Assembly (NCBI GenBank): GCA_021796315.1
Contig: JAJYOH010000171.1
Span: forward strand, 1-10,416
Direction: 5' to 3'
Length of the DNA stretch: 10,416 bases
Source: Chloroflexota bacterium
GTDB lineage: Bacteria > Chloroflexota > Anaerolineae > Anaerolineales > Villigracilaceae
Position 1 is the first letter of the stretch; every line of letters begins with the position of its first letter. Both the position numbers and the translations under genes were made by a program. The notes under the pieces are model-generated. The model was not told where the DNA came from, ran no database searches, and was given only the letters and a program-made list of their open reading frames with translations. This document shows positions 1-5,416 of the stretch, piece after piece.

Positions 1-101
1 AAAACAGCACCGTTTGGAATAATTCCAAGTGTGCCGAGCGCGTGTCCGCGTTGCGGGCCGCCTGCGAGTGTCAGGAGCTGGGTGGAGGAATGGATGAGCA
101 T
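1..101 (-). CDS. hutI: Imidazolonepropionase (HutI), N-terminal fragment cut by the window edge
   Basis: The minus strand is open from an ATG at 101 to the edge, 33 codons. It begins MLIHSSTQLLTL, continues AGGPQRG, and reaches a GIIPNGAV segment. This matches the N-terminal pattern of imidazolonepropionases as I remember it (I/L-N/H-x3-QLLT, then GP.RG, then a hydrophobic GIIEDGAVL-like strand). HutI hydrolyses imidazolone-5-propanoate to N-formimino-L-glutamate in cytosolic histidine breakdown. The metal-binding amidohydrolase core lies outside the window, so function rests on the N-terminus alone. The stretch is visibly GC-richer than the methyltransferase gene upstream. The ATG lies 22 bp after that gene's stop, with no clear Shine-Dalgarno sequence. 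Another amidohydrolase is possible but less likely. Confidence 0.65.
   Translation of the reverse strand, partial: MLIHSSTQLLTLAGGPQRGHALGTLGIIPNGAV
66..101 (-). repeat. Duplicated hutI start, copy 1 (in hutI)
   Basis: This covers the first 12 codons of the hutI-like gene. It matches 1069-1104 at 31 of 36 bases. All five differences are synonymous third-position changes (TCC/TCA, CAG/CAA, CTC/CTT, CTG/CTT, ACA/ACT), so both copies encode MLIHSSTQLLTL. Weak DNA similarity, about half the positions, continues for another 27 bases. Confidence 0.9.
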
Positions 102-103
102 TT

Positions 104-138
104 CAGTATCCAGTCGTCAGTAGTTAGTCGGCAGTGTG
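104..138. repeat. Degenerate 7-bp tandem array, about five units of CAGTNNT
   Basis: Five successive heptamers begin at 104, 111, 118, 125 and 132, each resembling CAGTNNY. The array fills the junction between the DNA methyltransferase and the hutI-like gene. It also encodes the last codons and the TAA stop of the methyltransferase. It is short and degenerate, so chance contributes, but the phase is kept over all five units. Confidence 0.5.
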
Positions 139-1104
139 AGGAGTGTAAATCACATAATCATCTTTATGAGATTTATCAAACAAAGCCATCTGTTTTTCCA
201 ATTGGATTTCGATTTGCGGCATTGGGTTGTAGTTAAGGATAATCGCTTCAAGCATTGGGTTGCGATTCTTTTCACTCGCGCCAACATGATAAAAATGTTC
301 GCGCGTCAAAACGGTAAAACGATAGGAGTATTTTTCAATTGCAGGATTTGAGCGATATTTATTACTGTGCCAGGTTGAGAGAATAAATTTAGCTGGCGTC
401 ACTTCAAGCATGTTGTAAAGTTCCTGCTCATCCTGTTCTGACCATGAATTGAAATAATCAACGTGTCGTCCAATGTAAGGCGGGTCGCAATAAATAAAAT
501 CCTTTTGAGACGCCGATGAAATTATCTTTCTAAAATCAGCACAGACAAATTGCCAGTCGTATTGACTGGTTGCCTGAGTCGCATATTTAATTTGATTAGC
601 AATTTTTATGATGTAAGCTTTTGCAAAACGTTCAGGCTTATGACCGAAAGGAACGTTGAAGCCGCCTTTTTTATTAAACCGCATCACGCCGTTGAAACAG
701 GCGCGATTTAGAAAAAGCAAGTCCAAAGGATCATTGGTTTTATTGAAGCGTTCACGAATTTTATAATAATGGTCTTCGCCTTTGGATTGAAGACTCGCAC
801 CTTCAGCCTCCAAAAACTCCTTGGCAATTCCAGCAGTAATTTTTCCCTGCTCGATGGCGTTATAGAAATTGATAATATGTGGATTTACATCTGCAAAAAT
901 GGCACGGTTTGGACGCATGTTAAATCCAACCACGCCCGAACCCATAAATGGCTCAATCCACATGCCTTCTTTGTCAAGCATTGCATGTTCTTTGATCCAT
1001 TCGACCAATTTGGTTTTAATGCCCTGACATTTCAAAGGCGGGACGTTTATGCGCGACTGTCCGACTTTGAGAGTAAGAAGTTGGGTGGATGAATGGATGA
1101 GCAT
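124..1104 (-). CDS. DNA adenine N6-methyltransferase, Dam/D12 class, fused to a HutI-like leader
   Basis: This 326-residue protein is a SAM-dependent adenine-N6 methyltransferase of the Dam (MT-A70-unrelated, D12) class. Visible motifs, in order, are PPLKCQGIKTKL (residues 22-33, SAM-binding motif X), EPFMGSG (51-57, motif I), the Dam-type stretch FLNRACFNGVMRFN (131-144) and the catalytic DPPY (207-210, motif IV). The order and spacing fit the alpha group, with the target-recognition region between motifs I and IV. Residues 1-12 are not typical of the family and repeat the start of the neighbouring hutI-like gene. No other ATG precedes motif X, so the fused leader is probably translated. No Shine-Dalgarno sequence is seen. 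No restriction enzyme gene lies inside the window, so this is an orphan methyltransferase as far as can be seen. The gene is more AT-rich than its neighbours, which suggests transfer. Target specificity cannot be read from the sequence. Confidence 0.9.
   Translation of the reverse strand: MLIHSSTQLLTLKVGQSRINVPPLKCQGIKTKLVEWIKEHAMLDKEGMWIEPFMGSGVVGFNMRPNRAIFADVNPHIINFYNAIEQGKITAGIAKEFLEAEGASLQSKGEDHYYKIRERFNKTNDPLDLLFLNRACFNGVMRFNKKGGFNVPFGHKPERFAKAYIIKIANQIKYATQATSQYDWQFVCADFRKIISSASQKDFIYCDPPYIGRHVDYFNSWSEQDEQELYNMLEVTPAKFILSTWHSNKYRSNPAIEKYSYRFTVLTREHFYHVGASEKNRNPMLEAIILNYNPMPQIEIQLEKQMALFDKSHKDDYVIYTPHTAD
1069..1104 (-). repeat. Duplicated hutI start, copy 2 (in the DNA methyltransferase gene)
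   Basis: This is the partner of the repeat at 66-101, in the same orientation and about 1.0 kb away, with 31 of 36 bases identical. It provides the start codon and first 12 codons of the methyltransferase gene. The two copies bracket the methyltransferase body as direct repeats. Confidence 0.9.
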
Positions 1105-1114
1105 GATTCAATTT

Positions 1115-1144
1115 AACCACAGATAAACATGGATGAACATAGGT
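1115..1144 (+). repeat. Interspersed 12-bp-period repeat (AACCACAGATAAACATGGAT type)
   Basis: The segment begins AACCACAGATAAACATGG and continues GATGAACATAGG, showing a roughly 12-bp period (ACAGATAAACAT, then GGATGAACATAG). Repeats of this look are scattered between genes in many environmental bacterial genomes. It lies directly upstream of the methyltransferase start, where its ribosome-binding site would be expected. Confidence 0.55.
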
Positions 1145-1156
1145 CTTAATTGTAAG

Positions 1157-1189
1157 AAAACAAAACAGGCCGCCTTGTGACGACCTGTT
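1157..1189 (-). terminator. Rho-independent terminator after the small membrane protein gene
   Basis: On the minus strand AACAGGTCG (1189-1181) pairs with CGGCCTGTT (1172-1164), a 9-bp stem with one G-U pair and an 8-nt loop. It is followed by a T-rich tail (TTGTTTT). It ends the minus-strand run that stops at 1220 and separates that run from the methyltransferase gene. Confidence 0.75.
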
Positions 1190-1219
1190 CGACCTATTAG
1201 ACCTTCAGACTTGTAAGAC

Positions 1220-1597
1220 TTATTCTTCGGCAGCAATAAATTGGAAATACGCAAAAGCAATGGCGAAGAAACCATAAATAACCACCGCCGACCAGCCGAG
1301 GGCATTCATGGTTCCGGACATAGTCCCGCCGATGGAAACGATCAGGCCGACGGCGCTTGAGATCAGAATGGAGAGGGTGATTGCATTGCGCGCACCGGAT
1401 GAAGACTCATCACGCGCCAGCAAAGTGGCCATGCCGGACATCAACAATTGAACGCCGAAGAATTGAGCCAGCAACCTATCTCCGGCTGTCGAAGTGACGC
1501 CATATAAAAACAACATCGTCTGGGGGATCAGTAAAAGACCCAACGAATACAACAAAGCGATCAAAGAGTGAATCAAAAACAGGTTGCGAATTCTCAT
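1220..1597 (-). CDS. Small four-helix integral membrane protein of unknown function
   Basis: This protein has 125 residues from the ATG at 1597, which has an AAGGAG Shine-Dalgarno sequence seven bases upstream. A TTG six bases further upstream is too close to that site to be the start. Four hydrophobic segments are visible, at about residues 7-25, 44-61, 72-92 and 99-120. Between helices 1 and 2 is an LYGVTS loop, and the loop between helices 2 and 3 is charged (ARDESSSGAR). No catalytic or binding motif is recognised. The gene lies 70 bp downstream of the SAM methyltransferase gene on the same strand and ends at a terminator. It may be the last gene of that run or have its own promoter in the AT-rich gap. 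It could belong to one of the small DUF membrane families. Confidence 0.75.
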   Translation of the reverse strand: MRIRNLFLIHSLIALLYSLGLLLIPQTMLFLYGVTSTAGDRLLAQFFGVQLLMSGMATLLARDESSSGARNAITLSILISSAVGLIVSIGGTMSGTMNALGWSAVVIYGFFAIAFAYFQFIAAEE

Positions 1598-1667
1598 GGT
1601 CAATCTCCTTCAGTGGTTGGATATATTCTACAATAAGAAAAAAGTCCAATAGATTACAACAGCAAAA

Positions 1668-2270
1668 TTATTTCCGCGCGGTGGCCCACATATTAAGCAT
1701 GAACTCAAAGTATCCAAACTTGACCTTGGTCATTTCAAAGCCCGCCTGACCAAAATGCCAGCCGATGAGCGGCAGTGTGTAAGCGAAGGCATGTTCGTGG
1801 ATTTCCTCTGCGCTGACCAAATTGATGTTCGCCATGAATTTCAATAATCCATCCGACCAGGCAGCGGGCGTGGTCAGGATGACGGTGCCGTTCGGCTTCA
1901 ATACGCGATGGCTTTCCTGAAAAAGCAACGCCATGCTGGCCGGGTTGAGATGTTCGACCACCGCCAGCAGAGTCACGACACTGAAGAAATTATCTTCGAA
2001 CGGTAAATGCGGCGCTTCATTCAAGTTGAGTGAAAAGAATTCGATCTGATTTTGAACGGCGGTCTCTTTTGCCATCGGAAGCTGGTCAACTGCAAACTTT
2101 TCCTGGAAGGAAGTGTGGGCAAGGAAATAGGGAAAGGAGCCGCACCCGATATCTAAAATGCGGCCCGCTCTCAGGTCGGCGGGAATGAGGCGGTTGGCGC
2201 GCTGGGTCCGCAAGTGCGCAAGTGTCGGTTCCAGCAAACCTTTGCCGCGCGTAAATTTTGTTTCGGTCAT
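1668..2270 (-). CDS. Class I SAM-dependent methyltransferase (Methyltransf_11 type)
   Basis: This soluble protein has 200 residues and a Rossmann-type methyltransferase core. The SAM-binding loop is ILDIGCGSFPY (38-48), the acidic end of strand 2 is VDQLP (61-65), and a VVEHL segment (104-108) precedes HRVLKPNGTVILTTP (121-135). That last block is the post-motif pattern of the UbiE/Methyltransf_11 group. The substrate cannot be told; family members act on small molecules, lipids and sugars. Its start is 43 bp downstream of the MFS transporter gene, so co-transcription is likely. The candidate Shine-Dalgarno sequence (AGAAAG) is weak. Confidence 0.88.
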   Translation of the reverse strand: MTETKFTRGKGLLEPTLAHLRTQRANRLIPADLRAGRILDIGCGSFPYFLAHTSFQEKFAVDQLPMAKETAVQNQIEFFSLNLNEAPHLPFEDNFFSVVTLLAVVEHLNPASMALLFQESHRVLKPNGTVILTTPAAWSDGLLKFMANINLVSAEEIHEHAFAYTLPLIGWHFGQAGFEMTKVKFGYFEFMLNMWATARK

Positions 2271-2313
2271 ATATCGAACTTTCTAAAATGGATTTATCCG
2301 ATTATACGTGGTT

Positions 2314-3516
2314 TCAGTTCGTTCGGGAAAAAGTTTTGCTCGCCCATTCGAGAATGCGCGGCATGATTACGATCTTCTTTTGCAGTTCGGCCAAAGCCAG
2401 CAAAGCGAAACCATTGAGCAGAAGCGCCAGACCCGCCACAAAAGGAAAACCGAATGATTGGAAAATGAAGGTCGCCAAAAATCCACCGATGGCGCGACCG
2501 ATGGATTGCCCCGTTGAATTGAATGTAAGCAAAGTGGCGCGCGCCTGCGGGACAAGCTCAGTCATCATCGGAATGTGGCTGACCATAACATATTCAAATG
2601 TAATGTAAAAAAGAAACAGGCCGACCAGAGCGCCCGCTTCAGTCCGACCGATAACGGGCAACAGAACACAAGCCAATGCGTTGCCGACGAGTCCCAGCGC
2701 AAGCGCACGCGGCTTGCCCAGCCGGTCGGTGGTCAACGCTACGAGTCCCTCCCCACTCAACTCTGACAGCCCGATCACAGCCGAGGCGCCGGCCAGCGCA
2801 GCGATCTTGAGCCCAAATGAATTCTCAAGCCACACGCCGAAAACAAGATTGACCATTTCATTGGCCGCGCTGGCCCACAATGCGATGGACATGCCCGCCA
2901 ATGCCGGGACAGACGTGAACACAGCGCGAAAATTTTGACGCGAGTCTTTGGTCGCTTCGTGATGCGAATCAGTGCGCGGGATCATCCAGAAGATGACCGC
3001 GAACATCACAATACCTGCTATTGCCAAAACCGGAAACGGAGCAGACCAGCCATTGCGCTGAATCAAGAATGCCATGACCGGCACGCCGACGATGAACGCC
3101 GCTGACCATGCCACCTCCGTCACAGCCAAAGCAGTGCCGCGCTGCCCGTAAGGGATGCGGTCGCCGAAGTAAGCCTGCATGGCGGGATCGAAAATGTATT
3201 TGCCAAGCAGCGCCAGGATAAGCGCGATGGAAAGTGTGAAGATGTTTGGAAAAAGCGCAACCAATCCCACGCCGAACGTAAAGATCACGATCCCTGTCAA
3301 CATTCCGAACCTGCGCCCGCGTTGATCTGCAATGGGCGCAGTGATCGGCGCGAATACCCCGACAAAGTTTCGAGCGGTCATCGCGTATTGGAGGACGGTT
3401 ACATCCACGCCGAGTCCGCGCGCAAAAATGGACAGGAAAGGATAGACCATCCTGTGCATGGTGTTCAGGATGGTGCGCAGCACCATGACGACAGTTAACT
3501 GAATACGCAAACGCAT
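2314..3516 (-). CDS. Major facilitator superfamily transporter
   Basis: This 400-residue polytopic membrane protein has the expected MFS length and about 12 hydrophobic segments. The cytoplasmic loop between helices 2 and 3 carries ADQRGRRFGM (63-72), which fits MFS motif A (G-x3-D-R/Q-x-G-R-R). The N-terminal half also has a PVMAFLIQRNGW segment, typical of drug or sugar transporters. The substrate cannot be assigned. The chosen ATG has no Shine-Dalgarno sequence. The 8-bp GATTC array starts only 4 bp upstream and fills the expected promoter and ribosome-binding region, so an internal start (M11 or later) or readthrough from upstream is possible. It is followed at 43 bp by the SAM methyltransferase gene. 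Confidence 0.9.
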   Translation of the reverse strand: MRLRIQLTVVMVLRTILNTMHRMVYPFLSIFARGLGVDVTVLQYAMTARNFVGVFAPITAPIADQRGRRFGMLTGIVIFTFGVGLVALFPNIFTLSIALILALLGKYIFDPAMQAYFGDRIPYGQRGTALAVTEVAWSAAFIVGVPVMAFLIQRNGWSAPFPVLAIAGIVMFAVIFWMIPRTDSHHEATKDSRQNFRAVFTSVPALAGMSIALWASAANEMVNLVFGVWLENSFGLKIAALAGASAVIGLSELSGEGLVALTTDRLGKPRALALGLVGNALACVLLPVIGRTEAGALVGLFLFYITFEYVMVSHIPMMTELVPQARATLLTFNSTGQSIGRAIGGFLATFIFQSFGFPFVAGLALLLNGFALLALAELQKKIVIMPRILEWASKTFSRTN

Positions 3517-3520
3517 GTTT

Positions 3521-3575
3521 GATTCAGCGATTCAAAGATTCGGCGATTCAAAGATTCGACGATTCGAGATTCAGC
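3521..3575 (+). repeat. 8-bp tandem array, left flank of the four-helix-bundle gene (GATTCRRC units)
   Basis: Seven units begin GATTC, at 3521, 3529, 3537, 3545, 3553, 3561 and 3568. All are 8 bp except the sixth, which is 7 bp. Variants include GATTCAGC, GATTCAAA, GATTCGGC and GATTCGAC. On the plus strand every unit reads GATTC. The last unit supplies the TGA stop of the four-helix-bundle gene on the minus strand. The array ends 4 bp from the MFS start codon. Confidence 0.9.
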
Positions 3576-3978
3576 GGTTGTTGAATTGACGCTGATGATT
3601 GAGCTCAGTGACGAGCAGGGCAATAACTTCATCGACGAGAGCCATCCGTTCTTCTAAAATTTCGGCGGCCATAAATCGCCGTCCGCGAAAATACCATCCT
3701 TTTGTCTCGCGAGCGGAAGCCAGCGCAACGCGATAATGATATTGAAGTTCCTTTCCATACCCGCGACCAGGCCCCTCTTCCAAATTGGCAGAAATGGAAC
3801 CGGAACTTCTCACAATCTGATCAGCCAATGAACGGCCGCGCAAATCTTTTATCCAATTTTCAGTGTCATTCCATACCAGGTCGTAAACAAAAAGCGCCTT
3901 TCTGTAACCGGCAAATTTCCAAATTGGCTCATTCTTGATTCTGTCCGGAACTTGGTTTTCCCATTCCGTGAAATTCAT
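3571..3978 (-). CDS. Four-helix-bundle protein (S23 / 23S rRNA IVS-encoded protein family)
   Basis: This 135-residue protein carries the family signature [16 protein letters not shown] (57-72). It is followed by [16 protein letters not shown], matching the conserved R-x-S-x-S-I-x-A-N-I-x-E-G and the helix-3 pattern. Relatives include proteins encoded in 23S rRNA intervening sequences, stand-alone copies of unknown function, and Avd, the partner of diversity-generating reverse transcriptases. These small basic proteins form oligomeric helical bundles that can bind nucleic acid. The start is supported by GGAGG just upstream. Family members are commonly about 110-130 residues; the slightly longer ends here touch repeat DNA. 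No rRNA or reverse transcriptase is nearby, so this is a stand-alone copy. It interrupts a same-strand run between the CcmC-like gene and the MFS gene and is bracketed by 8-bp arrays. Confidence 0.88.
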   Translation of the reverse strand: MNFTEWENQVPDRIKNEPIWKFAGYRKALFVYDLVWNDTENWIKDLRGRSLADQIVRSSGSISANLEEGPGRGYGKELQYHYRVALASARETKGWYFRGRRFMAAEILEERMALVDEVIALLVTELNHQRQFNNR

Positions 3979-4019
3979 GAGTCCTCCACCAAATCAAGAT
4001 TACAACATTTTATTATTTA

Positions 4020-4107
4020 GTCGATTCATCAACTTATTGATTTGCTGAATCATTGACTCGTCGAATCGCTGGCTCGTTGAATCGCTGGCTCGCCGATTCG
4101 CTGAATC
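4020..4107 (-). repeat. 8-bp tandem array, right flank of the four-helix-bundle gene
   Basis: Eleven in-phase 8-bp units fit between 4020 and 4107. On the minus strand the clearest are GATTCAGC, GATTCAAC and GATTCGAC, alternating with GAATCGGC, GAGCCAGC and GAGTCAAT. The units nearest the four-helix-bundle start are the most decayed. Most units read GATTC on the minus strand, opposite to the left array, so the two arrays form an imperfect inverted pair around the gene. The first part encodes the C-terminus and stop codon of the CcmC-like protein. Confidence 0.85.
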
Positions 4108-4700
4108 GAAAGGAACCAGCGAGTGAGGAAATAAGCCGCCAGCCATGTCAAAAGATTCAACGCCACAAAGAATCCGATGATGGAAAAATTACCGGAACTA
4201 AAAATCGGCGAAGGAGGCGGGTGCATGATATTTTGAGCCGTTGCGAAGACCACGCGCAGGACAACAATATATGCAATGTTAGCCGCGGATGTAAGCGCTT
4301 TATTGTCCAAAATCCACAGACCGATCTGCAACAACAAGCCGACGACAGCAAAAGTCATTGCCAGGCGGAAGCGCGGCTCGGCCAGGAACAAGCCGTTCCA
4401 GTTGGTCTCCATCGCCCACAGCGAAAGCGGCAGATAGGTCAGCCAGAAGAAGATGCCGGTCCGGCCCAAAGCAGCGGACCAGGCGTGGAAGCTGTCGCGG
4501 CGCGCAATCAGGCCGACCAGTCCCGCGAGACCCGCCGCAATGAAAGCAAGTTCCGCCGTCAGCACCCAGGCGCCGTGCAGATAGACCACCCGCACGTTCG
4601 CGCCAAGTGTCTGTTCTTCGGGGCCAAAGAGAGCGAGGATGCCAATCAGGACCACAACAACCAGAAATCGAATCAGGGAAGTATGTTTTGTTTTCAGCAT
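4050..4700 (-). CDS. Six-helix membrane protein with distant CcmC-like features
   Basis: This 216-residue protein has six hydrophobic segments, at about 10-26, 37-66, 80-97, 112-131, 137-155 and 172-197. The segment NVRVVYLHGAWV (35-46) recalls the CcmC/CcsA pattern R-I-x-Y-x-H-x-P-x-A-W. A second histidine in AQNIMHPPPSPI (155-166) sits roughly where heme-handling proteins have a WxxLHQP-type histidine. The classic WWD motif is absent, so heme binding by His42 and His160 is only a possibility. No other cytochrome c maturation gene is in the window. Residues 198-216 (from SIQRIGEPAIQ onward) are encoded by the 8-bp array, so the original C-terminus was probably replaced. It starts 170 bp from a divergent plus-strand gene. 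No clear Shine-Dalgarno sequence is seen. Confidence 0.8.
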   Translation of the reverse strand: MLKTKHTSLIRFLVVVVLIGILALFGPEEQTLGANVRVVYLHGAWVLTAELAFIAAGLAGLVGLIARRDSFHAWSAALGRTGIFFWLTYLPLSLWAMETNWNGLFLAEPRFRLAMTFAVVGLLLQIGLWILDNKALTSAANIAYIVVLRVVFATAQNIMHPPPSPIFSSGNFSIIGFFVALNLLTWLAAYFLTRWFLSIQRIGEPAIQRASDSTSQ

Positions 4701-4870
4701 GGCTAAATTGTATCAAGGATGCGGTCATGCGCCGCTTTCCAGCGTCATGGATTTTTTCGATTTTTATCCATAATTTCATGAGCCAAAAATCTTTACACAA
4801 ACTACATATTTCCTTCATCCAATGTTCAGGATAAACGTGTATTATTCGGGCATAAATAAAGGAGTTAAGA

Positions 4871-5365
4871 ATGAAGAAAATTTGGAAATGGATCTTGGGG
4901 ATCCTGGTCGTTTTAGTAGTTGTCGCCGGCCTGGTCGGACTGGCTTTTGTGATGCGCAACAATATGTTCACTGCCAACTTCCGCCCGGGATACGGCTTCC
5001 AGCCACAGCAGCGCGGGAACCTGCCGCCGCAGAACGTAAATCCACAAGCTCGAGGTTGGTACGGACCGATGATGCGCGGTGGTGACGATTGGGTTCGCCC
5101 AATGATGGGCGGACGCGGTTTCGGATACTCCCCCTTCGGCCTCATGCCCTTCGGTTTTATGTTCGGCGGTTTCATGGGATTGATCCCATTGGCGCTGCTG
5201 GCTCTGGTCTTCTACGCCGTATATTTGATCGGTAAAAACTCTGCGAGGCCGGCCTCTGTAGCTGCCATGCCAACACCGGGCATTGCAACACATGCCTGTG
5301 CCAGTTGCGGCACGGCAGTTCAGGATGGTTCAAAGTTCTGTCCGAACTGTGGCGAAAAACAATAA
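4871..5365 (+). CDS. Membrane protein with C-terminal zinc ribbon
   Basis: This 164-residue protein has three parts. The first is an N-terminal membrane segment (about 5-28, KIWKWILGILVVLVVVAGLV). The second is a Gly/Pro/Met/Phe-rich linker (about 33-95) with GRGFGYSPFGLMPFGF. The third is a second membrane segment (about 98-120) followed by a zinc ribbon with CASC (143-146) and CPNC (157-160), the four likely Zn ligands. Such zinc ribbons end many small bacterial membrane proteins of unknown role. The start is well supported by AAAGGAG about seven bases upstream. It is transcribed alone, away from the CcmC-like gene, and ends at a strong terminator. Function is unknown; the Met- and Gly-rich linker might interact with metal or membrane, but that is speculation. 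Confidence 0.85.
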   Translation: MKKIWKWILGILVVLVVVAGLVGLAFVMRNNMFTANFRPGYGFQPQQRGNLPPQNVNPQARGWYGPMMRGGDDWVRPMMGGRGFGYSPFGLMPFGFMFGGFMGLIPLALLALVFYAVYLIGKNSARPASVAAMPTPGIATHACASCGTAVQDGSKFCPNCGEKQ

Positions 5366-5381
5366 GCTGATCTTCGAAAAT

Positions 5382-5414
5382 AAAAAGGATGGGACTTATC
5401 GTCCCATCCTTTTT
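5382..5414. terminator. Bidirectional rho-independent terminator between convergent genes
   Basis: AAAAAGGATGGGAC (5382-5395) and GTCCCATCCTTTTT (5401-5414) form a perfect 14-bp stem with a 5-nt loop. The A and T runs at the stem base give a T-tract on either strand. It lies between the plus-strand zinc-ribbon gene (stop at 5365) and the minus-strand RlmI-like gene (stop at 5417), so it can serve both. Confidence 0.93.
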
Positions 5415-5416
5415 GC

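Noticed and set aside
66..1104. Methyltransferase as part of a complete restriction-modification system with the left-edge gene as the endonuclease
   Set aside because: The left-edge N-terminus fits imidazolonepropionase (QLLT, GPQRG, GIIPNGAV) better than any endonuclease. No other candidate is inside the window, though one could lie outside.
3521..4107. CRISPR array or diversity-generating retroelement
   Set aside because: The 8-bp units are contiguous with no spacers, so they are not CRISPR. The four-helix-bundle protein is related to Avd, but no reverse transcriptase or template/variable repeat pair was found nearby.
4053..4706. Long plus-strand frame (217 codons) opposite the CcmC-like gene
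   Set aside because: Its product is hydrophilic, Gln/Arg-rich and featureless, while the minus strand encodes a clear six-helix membrane protein. It is a shadow frame helped by the 8-bp array.
4300..5175. Minus-strand frame of 291 codons across the CcmC-like gene start and the zinc-ribbon gene
   Set aside because: It runs antisense to the zinc-ribbon gene and out of frame with the CcmC-like gene, and its product is low-complexity Pro/Arg/Cys-rich sequence.
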